From: CAZEKB01 sp964512225
Lineage (GTDB): Bacteria > Myxococcota_A > UBA796 > UBA9615
Direction: 5' to 3'
Assembly (NCBI GenBank): GCA_964512225.1
Contig: CAZEKB010000013.1
Span: 17,477-81,476 of the forward strand
DNA: 64,000 nucleotides
Below the pieces are notes generated by a model. The model did no database searches, had not been told where the DNA came from, and saw nothing but the letters and a program-made list of their open reading frames with translations. Both the position numbers and the translations under genes were made by a program. Shown piece after piece: positions 8,679-16,776 of the stretch; position 1 is the stretch's first letter; every line of letters begins with the position of its first letter.

Positions 8679-11500
8679 ACCCCCGGTTCGACCTCGCCCG
8701 CCTGGGCCGCCTGTCCGAAGCCGTCGCCCGCGTGGTCGAGCGGACGGGACCTCCGCGCGCCGCCCCGACGCGGGATGAGCTCATCGCCGAGGCGGTCGCC
8801 GCGGCCGACGCCGCGATCGCGGATGCGGCCCCCGATGCCGCCATTCGCCGCGGCCTGCGCGCGCTGAAGTACCCCGTGGTCGCGGGGCTGGTGGACTACG
8901 ACCACGAACACGGGCTCGCCGCCCTCGAGGTCGTGACGCGCACCCTGACCGACCTGGCGGACGCCGTGGTCGAGGGCGCGCTCCGGTTCGCCCGCGCGCG
9001 GCTCGAGGCGAAGCACGGTCGCCCCCCCGGCGACGGGTGGGCCGACGGACGCGGGTTCGTCGTCTTCGCCATGGGCAAGCACGGGGCGGGGGAGCTGAAC
9101 TACAGCTCGGACATCGACCTGGTCTACGTCGTGGCGGACACCCGCGGGACGACGGACGGGGCGCGCCCGCTCCCCACCGAGCGCTTCGCGGACCGACTGG
9201 GGCGCGAGATCAAGGCGATCGTGGAGGAGCGCACGCCCGACGGCTTCTGCTTTCGCGTCGACCTGAACCTGAGGCCGGAGGGACCGACGGGCGCGCTCAC
9301 GACGCCGGTGGGCGCGGCCGAGCACTACTTCCTGCACTACGGACGCACGTGGGAGCGAGCGGCGTGGCTCAAGGCCCGCCCGTGCGCGGGCGACATCGCG
9401 CTCGGCGAGGACCTGCTGGGCCGGATCGAGCCGTTCCGGTTCCGGCGGCTCCTCGACTTCGGCACCCTGGAGGACATCGGGGCGATGCGGGACCGGATCG
9501 CCGCGGCCGCGGGGGGCGCGGAGGACGACCTCAAGCGCGGCCCGGGAGGGATCAGAGAGATCGAGTTCCTCGTGCAGGCGGGCCAGCTCGTCTGGAGCGG
9601 GCGCGACCACCGCCTCCGGGGTCGCGGGACGCTGCCCGCGCTCTACCTGCTCGAGGAGCGCGGCGCGCTGCCGCCCGACACCGCCGCCGCCGAGCTGGAG
9701 TGGGCGTACCGGGTGCTCCGGGCCGTGGAGCATCGGCTGCAGTGGCCCCAGGAAGCGCAGACCCAGCGCCTGCCGGCGACGCCCGAGGCGTGGGCGGCGC
9801 TCGCGTTCGCCTACGCCGGGGGGCGGGTCGAAGGCGGGGAGGACACCGAGGCGCGGCTCCGGGACGACCTCGCGCGGGCCCGGGCCGTCGTCTCGCGGGC
9901 CTGGGCCGGGATGTTCGCGGGGGCGGACGAAGACTCCGAGGCGTCGCTGACCATGGACACCTTCGCCGCGCCCGAGGAGCGGCGGCACGTGCTCGAGGAG
10001 ATCGGGTTCGAGGACGTGGACGAGGCGGCCCGGCGCCTGCACCGCCTGTCCGCGGTGGGGGGGACGTCGCGGATGCGCCCGGACACCTATCGCCGCTTCG
10101 AGCGCGTGATGCCCCGGATGCTCGCGCTCGCGGCGCGGTCCGAGGAGCCGTCCGCCGCGCTCGCTCGACTCGAGGCGTTCACCGCCCGCGTCGGCGCCCG
10201 GGGCGCGACCTACACGTTGTTGCACGAGGCCCCCGCGGCGGCGGAGACGCTGGTGCGCCTGTTCGGGGCCTCCGGGTTCCTCTCGGAGCAGTTCATCGCC
10301 CACCCCGAGCTGCTCGACACGCTCCTGCTGCGCGGCCGGGGCGGGGAGGTGCCGCCCCGCGACGTGCGCGCGCTCTACCCCCTCCTGAAGGCCGAGATCG
10401 ACGCCCGGGACGTCGACGACGCGATCACGGCGCTGCGCACCTTCAAGACCGCCGAGGTCCTCCGCATCGCCCTGGCCGACCTCGGCGACGCGCTCCCCCG
10501 AGCGGGCGGGCTCCCGGGGCTGCCCGGGCCGTGGCTCACGGCCGTCGCGGCCTGCTGCATCCGGGGCGCGTGCCGGGTGGCCGACCGGGCGATGGAGGAG
10601 CGCAACGGGGCGCTCCGCCGGGACGGTCGGTCGGCGCCCTTCGCGGTGGTCGGGCTGGGGTCGTCGGGCTCGGGCTGGATGTCCTACGGGTCGGACGTCG
10701 ACCTCGTCTTCGTCTACGACCCCGCCGGCATCGAGCACTCCGACGGAGCCCGCTCCCTCGATCGCCGCACCTGGGCCGCGCGGTGGTCGCAGCGCGTGGT
10801 CACCAACCTCACCGCTCCGACCCGGGAGGGGCGGTGCTACGAGGTGGACCTGCGGCTGCGCCCCGGGGGCAAGGGCGGGCCGGTCATCACGACGGTCGAC
10901 GCGTTCCGGGCCCACTGGGACCAGCGCGCCGAGATGTGGGAGCGCCTCGCGGCCACGCGGGCGTCGGTGGTGGCGGCCTCGGACGCCGGGCTGCGCGACC
11001 GGGTGGAGGCGATCCTCGGGCGCGCCCGGCGGCTCCCCCCGGCGTCGTTCGACGAGGCGCGTCGCGTCGCCCGGGACATGCGGGCCCGCCAGCGATCGGA
11101 GCTCGCGAAGGAGACGCCCGACCGCTGGAACCTGAAGGTCGGCGACGGGGGGATCACGGACATCGAGTTCACCGCCGCGGTCCTACAGTTGGCCGGGGCG
11201 GCGGAGGGGAGCGCGGACCCGGTCGTCGTGCTCGCCACCGCCGAGGACCCGGAGGCTCGCGAGCTCGTCGACGCGTACCGCTACCTGCGCCGGATCGAGG
11301 GCCGGCTCCGCCTCCGCACGACCCCGCGGACCGACGTCATCGATTGGTCCACCGAAGACGCCGCGCGGCTCGCGGCTTCGCTCGGGGAGGGGTCCGCGCG
11401 CGCCCTTCGTGACCGCCTCGGGGCCCACCGGCAGCGGGTCTCCGGGGTCGCCGCTCGGATCATTGGCCCGCGCTCCCATGGGCGGCCCGCGGCCCGGTAG
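8675..11500 (+). CDS. glnE: Glutamine synthetase adenylyltransferase/adenylyl-removing enzyme
   Basis: This 941-residue bifunctional nucleotidyltransferase adds AMP to, and removes it from, the regulatory tyrosine of glutamine synthetase, controlling nitrogen assimilation. The two nucleotidyltransferase signatures are present. The N-terminal removing domain has GKHGAGELNYSSDIDLVY (from residue 134) and the C-terminal transferase domain has GLGSSGSGWMSYGSDVDLVF (from about 659); both keep the SDxDL metal-binding aspartates. Length matches the family. The ATG overlaps the stop of the upstream receiver gene (ATGA), an unusual partner for glnE. No glnA, glnB or other nitrogen genes are in the window. 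The stop TAG is also the first part of the -10 of the next gene. Confidence 0.96.
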   Translation: MNPRFDLARLGRLSEAVARVVERTGPPRAAPTRDELIAEAVAAADAAIADAAPDAAIRRGLRALKYPVVAGLVDYDHEHGLAALEVVTRTLTDLADAVVEGALRFARARLEAKHGRPPGDGWADGRGFVVFAMGKHGAGELNYSSDIDLVYVVADTRGTTDGARPLPTERFADRLGREIKAIVEERTPDGFCFRVDLNLRPEGPTGALTTPVGAAEHYFLHYGRTWERAAWLKARPCAGDIALGEDLLGRIEPFRFRRLLDFGTLEDIGAMRDRIAAAAGGAEDDLKRGPGGIREIEFLVQAGQLVWSGRDHRLRGRGTLPALYLLEERGALPPDTAAAELEWAYRVLRAVEHRLQWPQEAQTQRLPATPEAWAALAFAYAGGRVEGGEDTEARLRDDLARARAVVSRAWAGMFAGADEDSEASLTMDTFAAPEERRHVLEEIGFEDVDEAARRLHRLSAVGGTSRMRPDTYRRFERVMPRMLALAARSEEPSAALARLEAFTARVGARGATYTLLHEAPAAAETLVRLFGASGFLSEQFIAHPELLDTLLLRGRGGEVPPRDVRALYPLLKAEIDARDVDDAITALRTFKTAEVLRIALADLGDALPRAGGLPGLPGPWLTAVAACCIRGACRVADRAMEERNGALRRDGRSAPFAVVGLGSSGSGWMSYGSDVDLVFVYDPAGIEHSDGARSLDRRTWAARWSQRVVTNLTAPTREGRCYEVDLRLRPGGKGGPVITTVDAFRAHWDQRAEMWERLAATRASVVAASDAGLRDRVEAILGRARRLPPASFDEARRVARDMRARQRSELAKETPDRWNLKVGDGGITDIEFTAAVLQLAGAAEGSADPVVVLATAEDPEARELVDAYRYLRRIEGRLRLRTTPRTDVIDWSTEDAARLAASLGEGSARALRDRLGAHRQRVSGVAARIIGPRSHGRPAAR

Positions 11501-11503
11501 AAT
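11498..11503 (+). promoter_or_regulatory. -10 element upstream of the DUF4388-DnaJ gene
   Basis: TAGAAT overlaps the glnE stop codon. The predicted start is near 11510, giving a 26-base leader with GGAG upstream of the ATG at 11536. Confidence 0.45.
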
Positions 11504-11535
11504 GCACCTTCGGTCTGTGTGGATTTCGGAGTGGC

Positions 11536-13563
11536 ATGTCCGAACAGGTGCTCCAGAGCGGGACTCTCGGTGAGCCCGTCTTCCTCGAACTGCTGATGGC
11601 GGCGCGCCGCGCGCCGTTTCCGGTGGTCCTGAAGGTCGCACGCACGCCCGAACACGTCCGCTCCTTCTACTTCCGCGACGGCCGCATCACCGGGTTCTCG
11701 ACCACGGGCGCGGCCGAGGATCTCGCGGCCATGCTCGTCAAGCGCAAGCGCCTGTCGCCGTCGTCGGCCCAGGACGTCCAGCGGAGCGCCCAGGCCGAGC
11801 GGGTCCCGTCGGAGGTGATCATCCAGCGCCTCCGGCTGATGCCCGGGGCGGCGCTGGACCGAGAGATGTCCCTGTGGGCGACGCTGCTCCTGGTGCAGAC
11901 GTTCGCGTGGGAGACCGGGAACTACACGCTGTCGTCTTCGACCAGCAGCGGAGCGCTCCCCGCGGCGATCGACGTGGAGATCGCCTCCGCCATGAAGAGC
12001 GGGGTCTTCAAGAAGGTCCCGCCCGCCCGCGCGCGCGCCGACCTCGCCACGGGCGCGACGAACCTGGTCCGGTACACCAAGGACGCCCCCATCCCCTTGC
12101 TGGCCTTCGGACTCACGGGAGAGCAGGAGGCGTTCGCCTCGGCCCTGGACGGCTCGCGCCCCCTCGCGGAGGTGCTGGCGAGCGGGGAGCTGGAGGCCGA
12201 CGAGCTCGCGCGCACCCTGTACCTGCTCGTCCACACCGAGCTCGTGGCCCTGGTCCCGGCCGCGGAGGAGTCCACCGACCTGGGCGAGTTCCTGGAGGAC
12301 TTCGGCGAGGACGATGGCGACGGCTTCGCGAGCGTCGCGCCCGTGTCTCGGCCGGCGGACGCGTCCGCGGCGGGCGCGATCGACTTCTCGCAGATCAGCT
12401 TCGGCGCCTCCTCGGGGCGCGGCCGCTCCACCACGACGCACACGTCCACCTCGCACCTGCGCGAGGAGGTCGCCACGACCACGGGTCGAGCCAACGTGCA
12501 GGTCGTGACGGGCTCGGCCCCCGCGCTGCAGGGCGACTTCGAGGCGTCCAAGCCCAAGGCGGCCCCGCCCCCCCAGGAAGCGGCGGCGGGGGGAGGCCTC
12601 GGCGACGACCTCTTCGCGGGCCTCGGCGACTCCGGCCGTCGGAGCGCGCCCACGCCCACGCCCGACCCGTCGGCGTCGGCGTCGACGTCGGCCCCGCCGT
12701 CCCGCGGCCCCGCGATCGACCTCCCGCCCGAGGGCCCGGGGTTCACGATCGAGCAGGCGGAGTGGAACCGGCTGCCCACGAAGGACAAGAACCGCATCAA
12801 GGAGCTCGCGACGCGGCTCATCGAGATGGAGGACCAGAACTACTTCCAGTGGCTCGACCTCCCCGACGAAGCGCCCCTGATGTCCGTCAAGAAGGCGTTC
12901 TTCAAGCTCGCTCAACGCTTCCACCCGGACCGGATGATCGACGAGCCGCCCGTGTACGCGCGGGTCTCCGAGGTGGTCTTCACGAAGATCTCCGAGGCGT
13001 ACGAGACGCTCGGCGACGAGGAGGCCTCGAGCGCGTACGTCAAGAAGCACCTCTACGGCGAGAAGGACGAGAACGACCTCGCGATGGAGCAGGTCCAGAA
13101 GATCCTGGCCGCGGAAGGCGAGTTCAAGCGCGGGCAGAGGATGCTCAACGCGGGCAAGCTCATGGGCGCGCTCACCTCGTTCAAGGCGGCGACCGAGGGC
13201 TACCCCGAGGAAGGCGAGTACGCGGCCTACTACGGGTACGTGCTGTTCCGCGTGAAGCAGAAGTCGGACCCGAACGAGGCGCAGAGCGGCATCGAGCGCA
13301 TCCTCAAGGGCATCGAGATGAGCCCCGCCGCGACCGCCCCGCCGCACCTCCTGGGCAAGTGCTACATCCTCATGGGCGACGGGAGCGCGGCGAAGAAGGC
13401 CATCCGCACCAGCCTGAAGATGAACGCCGACAACCCCGAGGCGCTCCGCGACTACAAGCGCGCCGACGCGCTCTCGAAGGGCGAGGATCCCGACGCCCGC
13501 CCCGGAGCGGAGAACAAGAAGGGCATCAAGAAGCTCTTCGGTCGGTTCAAGAAGGGCAAATGA
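11536..13563 (+). CDS. DUF4388-DnaJ-TPR protein
   Basis: This 675-residue cytosolic protein has an N-terminal DUF4388/PATAN domain (about 5-110; FYFRDGRITGFS) and a second helical part to about 250. An Ala/Pro/Ser-rich linker (about 330-410) follows. A genuine J domain (about 433-505) has the HPD tripeptide at residues 463-465 (RFHPDRM), then TPR-like helices (about 515-640) and a basic tail (KKLFGRFKKGK). HPD is what activates DnaK-type chaperones, so this may recruit DnaK to a client or signalling complex. It shares its DUF4388-J-TPR order with the receiver protein on the other side of glnE. It heads a four-gene overlapping operon; the next gene starts at its stop (ATGA). ATG 11536 has a GGAG ribosome site. 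Confidence 0.88.
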   Translation: MSEQVLQSGTLGEPVFLELLMAARRAPFPVVLKVARTPEHVRSFYFRDGRITGFSTTGAAEDLAAMLVKRKRLSPSSAQDVQRSAQAERVPSEVIIQRLRLMPGAALDREMSLWATLLLVQTFAWETGNYTLSSSTSSGALPAAIDVEIASAMKSGVFKKVPPARARADLATGATNLVRYTKDAPIPLLAFGLTGEQEAFASALDGSRPLAEVLASGELEADELARTLYLLVHTELVALVPAAEESTDLGEFLEDFGEDDGDGFASVAPVSRPADASAAGAIDFSQISFGASSGRGRSTTTHTSTSHLREEVATTTGRANVQVVTGSAPALQGDFEASKPKAAPPPQEAAAGGGLGDDLFAGLGDSGRRSAPTPTPDPSASASTSAPPSRGPAIDLPPEGPGFTIEQAEWNRLPTKDKNRIKELATRLIEMEDQNYFQWLDLPDEAPLMSVKKAFFKLAQRFHPDRMIDEPPVYARVSEVVFTKISEAYETLGDEEASSAYVKKHLYGEKDENDLAMEQVQKILAAEGEFKRGQRMLNAGKLMGALTSFKAATEGYPEEGEYAAYYGYVLFRVKQKSDPNEAQSGIERILKGIEMSPAATAPPHLLGKCYILMGDGSAAKKAIRTSLKMNADNPEALRDYKRADALSKGEDPDARPGAENKKGIKKLFGRFKKGK

Positions 13564-15053
13564 AGCCGCTGATCCCGGTCGTGGCGGTCGTCTTGGCGGC
13601 GCTGTTCGCGGCCCCCGCGCAGGCGCAGATGATGCCGCGCACCGTCGAGGTCGACGTCGGCGGCAGCGCGTACATCTTCGTGAACCGCGGCGGCTTCTCG
13701 GCGGGCGAGACCGTCAAGTCGGAGAACCTGCGGGACACCGCGTCGCTGGACCTGAGGCTCGCGGTGCACTTCGCGGAGTTCGTCGCATTCGAAGCCAGCC
13801 TGGGCTTCGCGCCGACCGCCACCTGGGACACCTGGCGCCGCACCTTCTACATCCAGTCGCACTACGGCGTGGTGTTCTCGATGCCCACGCCCTACGTGGT
13901 CCCGTACGCGGTGGTGGGCGCCGGATTCCAGCACTACAACATCCGGCCCACGCTGGTGAAGGGGCAGGGCGCGCCGTTCGAGGACGTGCCCGTGCGCGAC
14001 CCGTACGAGGCCGGGTTCGACGCCGAGGGCAATACCTTCTACCGGGACATCGACGAGCCCTACCGCTATCGGTCCTTCGACGGGGACTTCGTGGTGGCGG
14101 CGGGCGCGGGCGTGAAGTTCTTGCCGGTGGAGCGCTTCGGGGTGCGATTCGACGTGCGCTGGCTGATGTCGGTGGGCCCCGGCGGCGAGGAGGACGGGAT
14201 CCCCACGCTCGCTCCCGAGCCGGTGTTCAACGACCTGTTCCACCACGTCCAGATCGGCGGCAGCGCGTTCGTCCTCCTGGGGGGCGGGATCGGGCCGGAC
14301 GCGGACAAGGACGGCGTGCCCAACCGCGACGACGCGTGCCGGGACGAGCCCGAGGACGCCGACGGGTTCCAGGACGAGGACGGCTGCCCGGACCCCGACA
14401 ACGACGGCGACGGCGTGAAGGACGACGTGGACAAGTGCCCGGCGGAGGCCGAGGACCGCGACGGGTTCGAGGACGACGACGGCTGCCCGGACCTGGACAA
14501 CGACGGCGACGGCCTCGCCGACGGGCGGGACGAGTGCCCGACGAAGCCCGAGGACGACGACGGGTTCGAGGACAAGGACGGCTGTCCGGATCTGGACAAC
14601 GACGTCGACGGCCTGCTCGACGCCGAGGATCAGTGCCCGAACGCGCCCGAGAACTTCAACTCCTACCTGGACACGGACGGCTGCCCCGACGAGATCCCGG
14701 GCGACCTGCGCGAGTTCGCGGGGGCCATCCCGGCGATCCAGTTCGAGGTCGGGAGCGCCCGCCTGAAGCGGTCGGCGCTGCCCCTCCTCAAGAAGGCGGG
14801 CCGGGCGCTGCAGCGGTACGGGGACCTTCGCGTCGAGATCCAGGGGCACGCCAGCAGCGAGGGCGACGACCAGCTCAACATGGAGCTGAGTCAGGGTCGG
14901 GTGGAGACGGTGCGCGAGTTCCTCATCGCCCAGGGGATCGACCCCGACCGCCTCGTCGCCCGGGGCTACGGCGAGACCAAGCCGATCGCCGACAACGCGA
15001 CCGAGGCGGGGCGTCGCGCCAACCGCCGGGTGGAGTTCAAGCTCTTCCGATGA
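13560..15053 (+). CDS. OmpA-family protein with thrombospondin type 3 repeats
   Basis: This 497-residue outer-membrane protein has a Sec signal peptide (VVAVVLAALFAAPAQAQ, cleavage near residue 22) and an N-terminal beta-barrel-like region (about 25-240). A calcium-binding stretch of four to five TSP3-type repeats follows (about 243-380; DADKDGVPNRDDACRDEPED and relatives, each ending DGCPD). A C-terminal OmpA domain (about 390-497) has FEVGSARLKR, GHASSEGDDQLNMELSQGR and RRANRRVEFKL. It anchors to peptidoglycan; the acidic repeats form a stiff Ca-dependent spacer in related proteins. ATG 13560 overlaps the previous stop and its own stop overlaps the next ATG, so it is translated within the operon. 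Architecture is typical of myxobacteria. Confidence 0.93.
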   Translation: MKPLIPVVAVVLAALFAAPAQAQMMPRTVEVDVGGSAYIFVNRGGFSAGETVKSENLRDTASLDLRLAVHFAEFVAFEASLGFAPTATWDTWRRTFYIQSHYGVVFSMPTPYVVPYAVVGAGFQHYNIRPTLVKGQGAPFEDVPVRDPYEAGFDAEGNTFYRDIDEPYRYRSFDGDFVVAAGAGVKFLPVERFGVRFDVRWLMSVGPGGEEDGIPTLAPEPVFNDLFHHVQIGGSAFVLLGGGIGPDADKDGVPNRDDACRDEPEDADGFQDEDGCPDPDNDGDGVKDDVDKCPAEAEDRDGFEDDDGCPDLDNDGDGLADGRDECPTKPEDDDGFEDKDGCPDLDNDVDGLLDAEDQCPNAPENFNSYLDTDGCPDEIPGDLREFAGAIPAIQFEVGSARLKRSALPLLKKAGRALQRYGDLRVEIQGHASSEGDDQLNMELSQGRVETVREFLIAQGIDPDRLVARGYGETKPIADNATEAGRRANRRVEFKLFR

Positions 15054-16210
15054 CGACCACCCGGACCCTCGCCATCGCCGTCCTCGTATCCGCCGTCCTC
15101 GCCGGGTGCGACCGCGCGCCCGAGAACGAGTTCACCTGCGGAGGGGACGCCTCCGCCACGCAGGTGGGGGGAGCCGTGCTCTGGGACGGGTACAGCTACC
15201 AGTGGGAGGACCTGTCCCACCGCGTCTCCTTCCTGCGGGCGGGCGTGGGCATCCCCGACGAAGACGGGTTCGCGGCGCGCGTGGGCATCGCCGGGGGCCC
15301 CTGGGCCGACGGCACGAGCTACCGGGACGTTCCCCACTTCGCCAACGGGCACACGACCCTGTCCGCGGCCGGGCTCGTCGCCTACTACGGGGAGACGGAG
15401 ATCGCCGTCGGCACCGACGGTCGGGGGTTCGCCACCGTCGACCTCGACCTCGACGAAGTGGACCTCCCGGAGCGTACGAGCTACGTGGTCGGGCTCCGCG
15501 GCTTCTGCTTCAACTCCGACGTGCCCCTCGCCGAAGGGGGCCCGGGCTACGACCCCTACCAGGGCTGGACGCCGCAGGCGATGGGCGCGCGGGTGGGCGC
15601 CCCCGAGCTCGACGGCCGAGGCCTGTCGTTCGCGACCGAGCTGCGCTTCGAGGCGGGGACGCTCGACCGCGGCGATCACAACGACGCCGTCCCCTTCCAG
15701 CAGCTCGAAGGGTCGGTCCAGTACGTCGTGCTCGCGCTCGACACGGTGGGCGTGAGCCGCGCCTCGGTGGGGGTGTCGGTCTATCACCGGTCCGAGGGCG
15801 AGGCGCACAGCTGGATCCCGCCGGTCCCGGCCGAGACGCTCACGGCGGACCTCGAGCTCCCCGCGGGCGGCACGGCTGCCTTCTCGGTGCTGCGCGGGTG
15901 GCAGCACATCCTCAACGAAGACTCGGACCCCGACCGACGCGGCCGCTACCTGCGGGCGTGGACGGCGCGGCTCGATCGCTTCGACTACGAGGCCGAGACC
16001 GGGGCGGGCGCCGCCGCGATGGATCTGTACCTGTCGCACTCGTCCTTCTCCCAGGAGGGCGACCTCGAGGTGGAGCACAGCGGCGAGTTCGACGTGGTGG
16101 TGCTCGACGACGAGGAGGCCTCCGTCGATCGGGGCCTGGTCACGGGGCGCCTGGACACGCTGGGTCCGGTCGACGTCCCGGTCGCGCTCCCCGCGGCCCC
16201 CTCCGAGTGA
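15050..16210 (+). CDS. Predicted lipoprotein of unknown function
   Basis: This is a 386-residue protein with a lipoprotein signal (TLAIAVLVSAVLAGC, lipid-modified Cys20). I do not recognise the remainder. It looks all-beta, is rich in Asp/Glu and aromatic residues, and holds two further Cys near the N-terminus and middle (FTCGG, GFCFNSD). There is no second transmembrane segment. It lies between the OmpA/TSP3 protein and recX with ATGA and GTGA overlaps, so an envelope role alongside the OmpA protein is the simplest reading. Asp at +2 after the lipidated Cys would favour inner-membrane retention under the E. coli Lol rule; whether that rule holds in this lineage is uncertain. Confidence 0.75.
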   Translation: MTTTRTLAIAVLVSAVLAGCDRAPENEFTCGGDASATQVGGAVLWDGYSYQWEDLSHRVSFLRAGVGIPDEDGFAARVGIAGGPWADGTSYRDVPHFANGHTTLSAAGLVAYYGETEIAVGTDGRGFATVDLDLDEVDLPERTSYVVGLRGFCFNSDVPLAEGGPGYDPYQGWTPQAMGARVGAPELDGRGLSFATELRFEAGTLDRGDHNDAVPFQQLEGSVQYVVLALDTVGVSRASVGVSVYHRSEGEAHSWIPPVPAETLTADLELPAGGTAAFSVLRGWQHILNEDSDPDRRGRYLRAWTARLDRFDYEAETGAGAAAMDLYLSHSSFSQEGDLEVEHSGEFDVVVLDDEEASVDRGLVTGRLDTLGPVDVPVALPAAPSE

Positions 16211-16764
16211 GCCGCCCGGCCCGGCGGCCGCCGCTGCAGGTCACCCCCGCGTCGCTGAGGACGGCCGCGTTGCGGTACCTGCAGCGATACACCCCCACGA
16301 CGTCGGCGTTTCGTCGCGTCATGCAGCGGAAGATCCGGGCATCCCTGGAGCACCACGGCGGCGACGCGCACGAGCACGCCGCGTGGCTGGACGAGCTCGT
16401 GGCGCGGCTCACCGACGCGGGGGCCCTGGACGATGACCGCTGGGCGCGGTCCTGGGCCGACGAGCTGCACCGCCGGGGTACGCCCCGCCGCGCGATCCGG
16501 GCGAAGCTCCGGCAGAAGGGCGTGGACGGAGCCGTGATCGAGCTCGCCATCGCCGCCATCGAGGACGCCTTGGAGGGCGAAGACCCGGATCTCCTGGCCG
16601 CCCGCACCTACGCTCGGAGGCGTCGGCTGGGGCCCTATCGCCGAGACGCCGAGGGCCGCCGGGAGCGCCGGGACAAGGACCTGGCGGCCATGGGCCGCGC
16701 CGGCTTCCCGTGGGGTCTGGCGAGGCGAATAATCGACGATCAGGATCCGCCCGACCATTGGTAG
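16207..16764 (+). CDS. recX: Regulatory protein RecX
   Basis: This 185-residue, Arg-rich, all-helical protein has the RecX three-helix tandem pattern. Segments such as AALRYLQRYTPTTSAF, LTDAGALDDDRWARSW and RRGTPRRAIRAKLRQKGVD match the hallmark spacing (LxxxGxLDDxRxA, then GxxxIxxxLxxKG). RecX binds RecA filaments and limits recombination activity. The GTG at 16207 overlaps the lipoprotein stop (GTGA) and is the only sensible start. Linkage to an OmpA/lipoprotein operon rather than recA is unusual; recA is not in this window. There is no strong Shine-Dalgarno, so translation is probably coupled. Confidence 0.88.
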   Translation: MSRPARRPPLQVTPASLRTAALRYLQRYTPTTSAFRRVMQRKIRASLEHHGGDAHEHAAWLDELVARLTDAGALDDDRWARSWADELHRRGTPRRAIRAKLRQKGVDGAVIELAIAAIEDALEGEDPDLLAARTYARRRRLGPYRRDAEGRRERRDKDLAAMGRAGFPWGLARRIIDDQDPPDHW

Positions 16765-16767
16765 GGT
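16762..16767 (+). promoter_or_regulatory. -10 element, near-leaderless start
   Basis: TAGGGT between the recX stop and the ATG at 16777. The predicted transcription start (about 16774) is 3 bases before the ATG. Confidence 0.4.
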
Positions 16768-16776
16768 GGAGCGACG

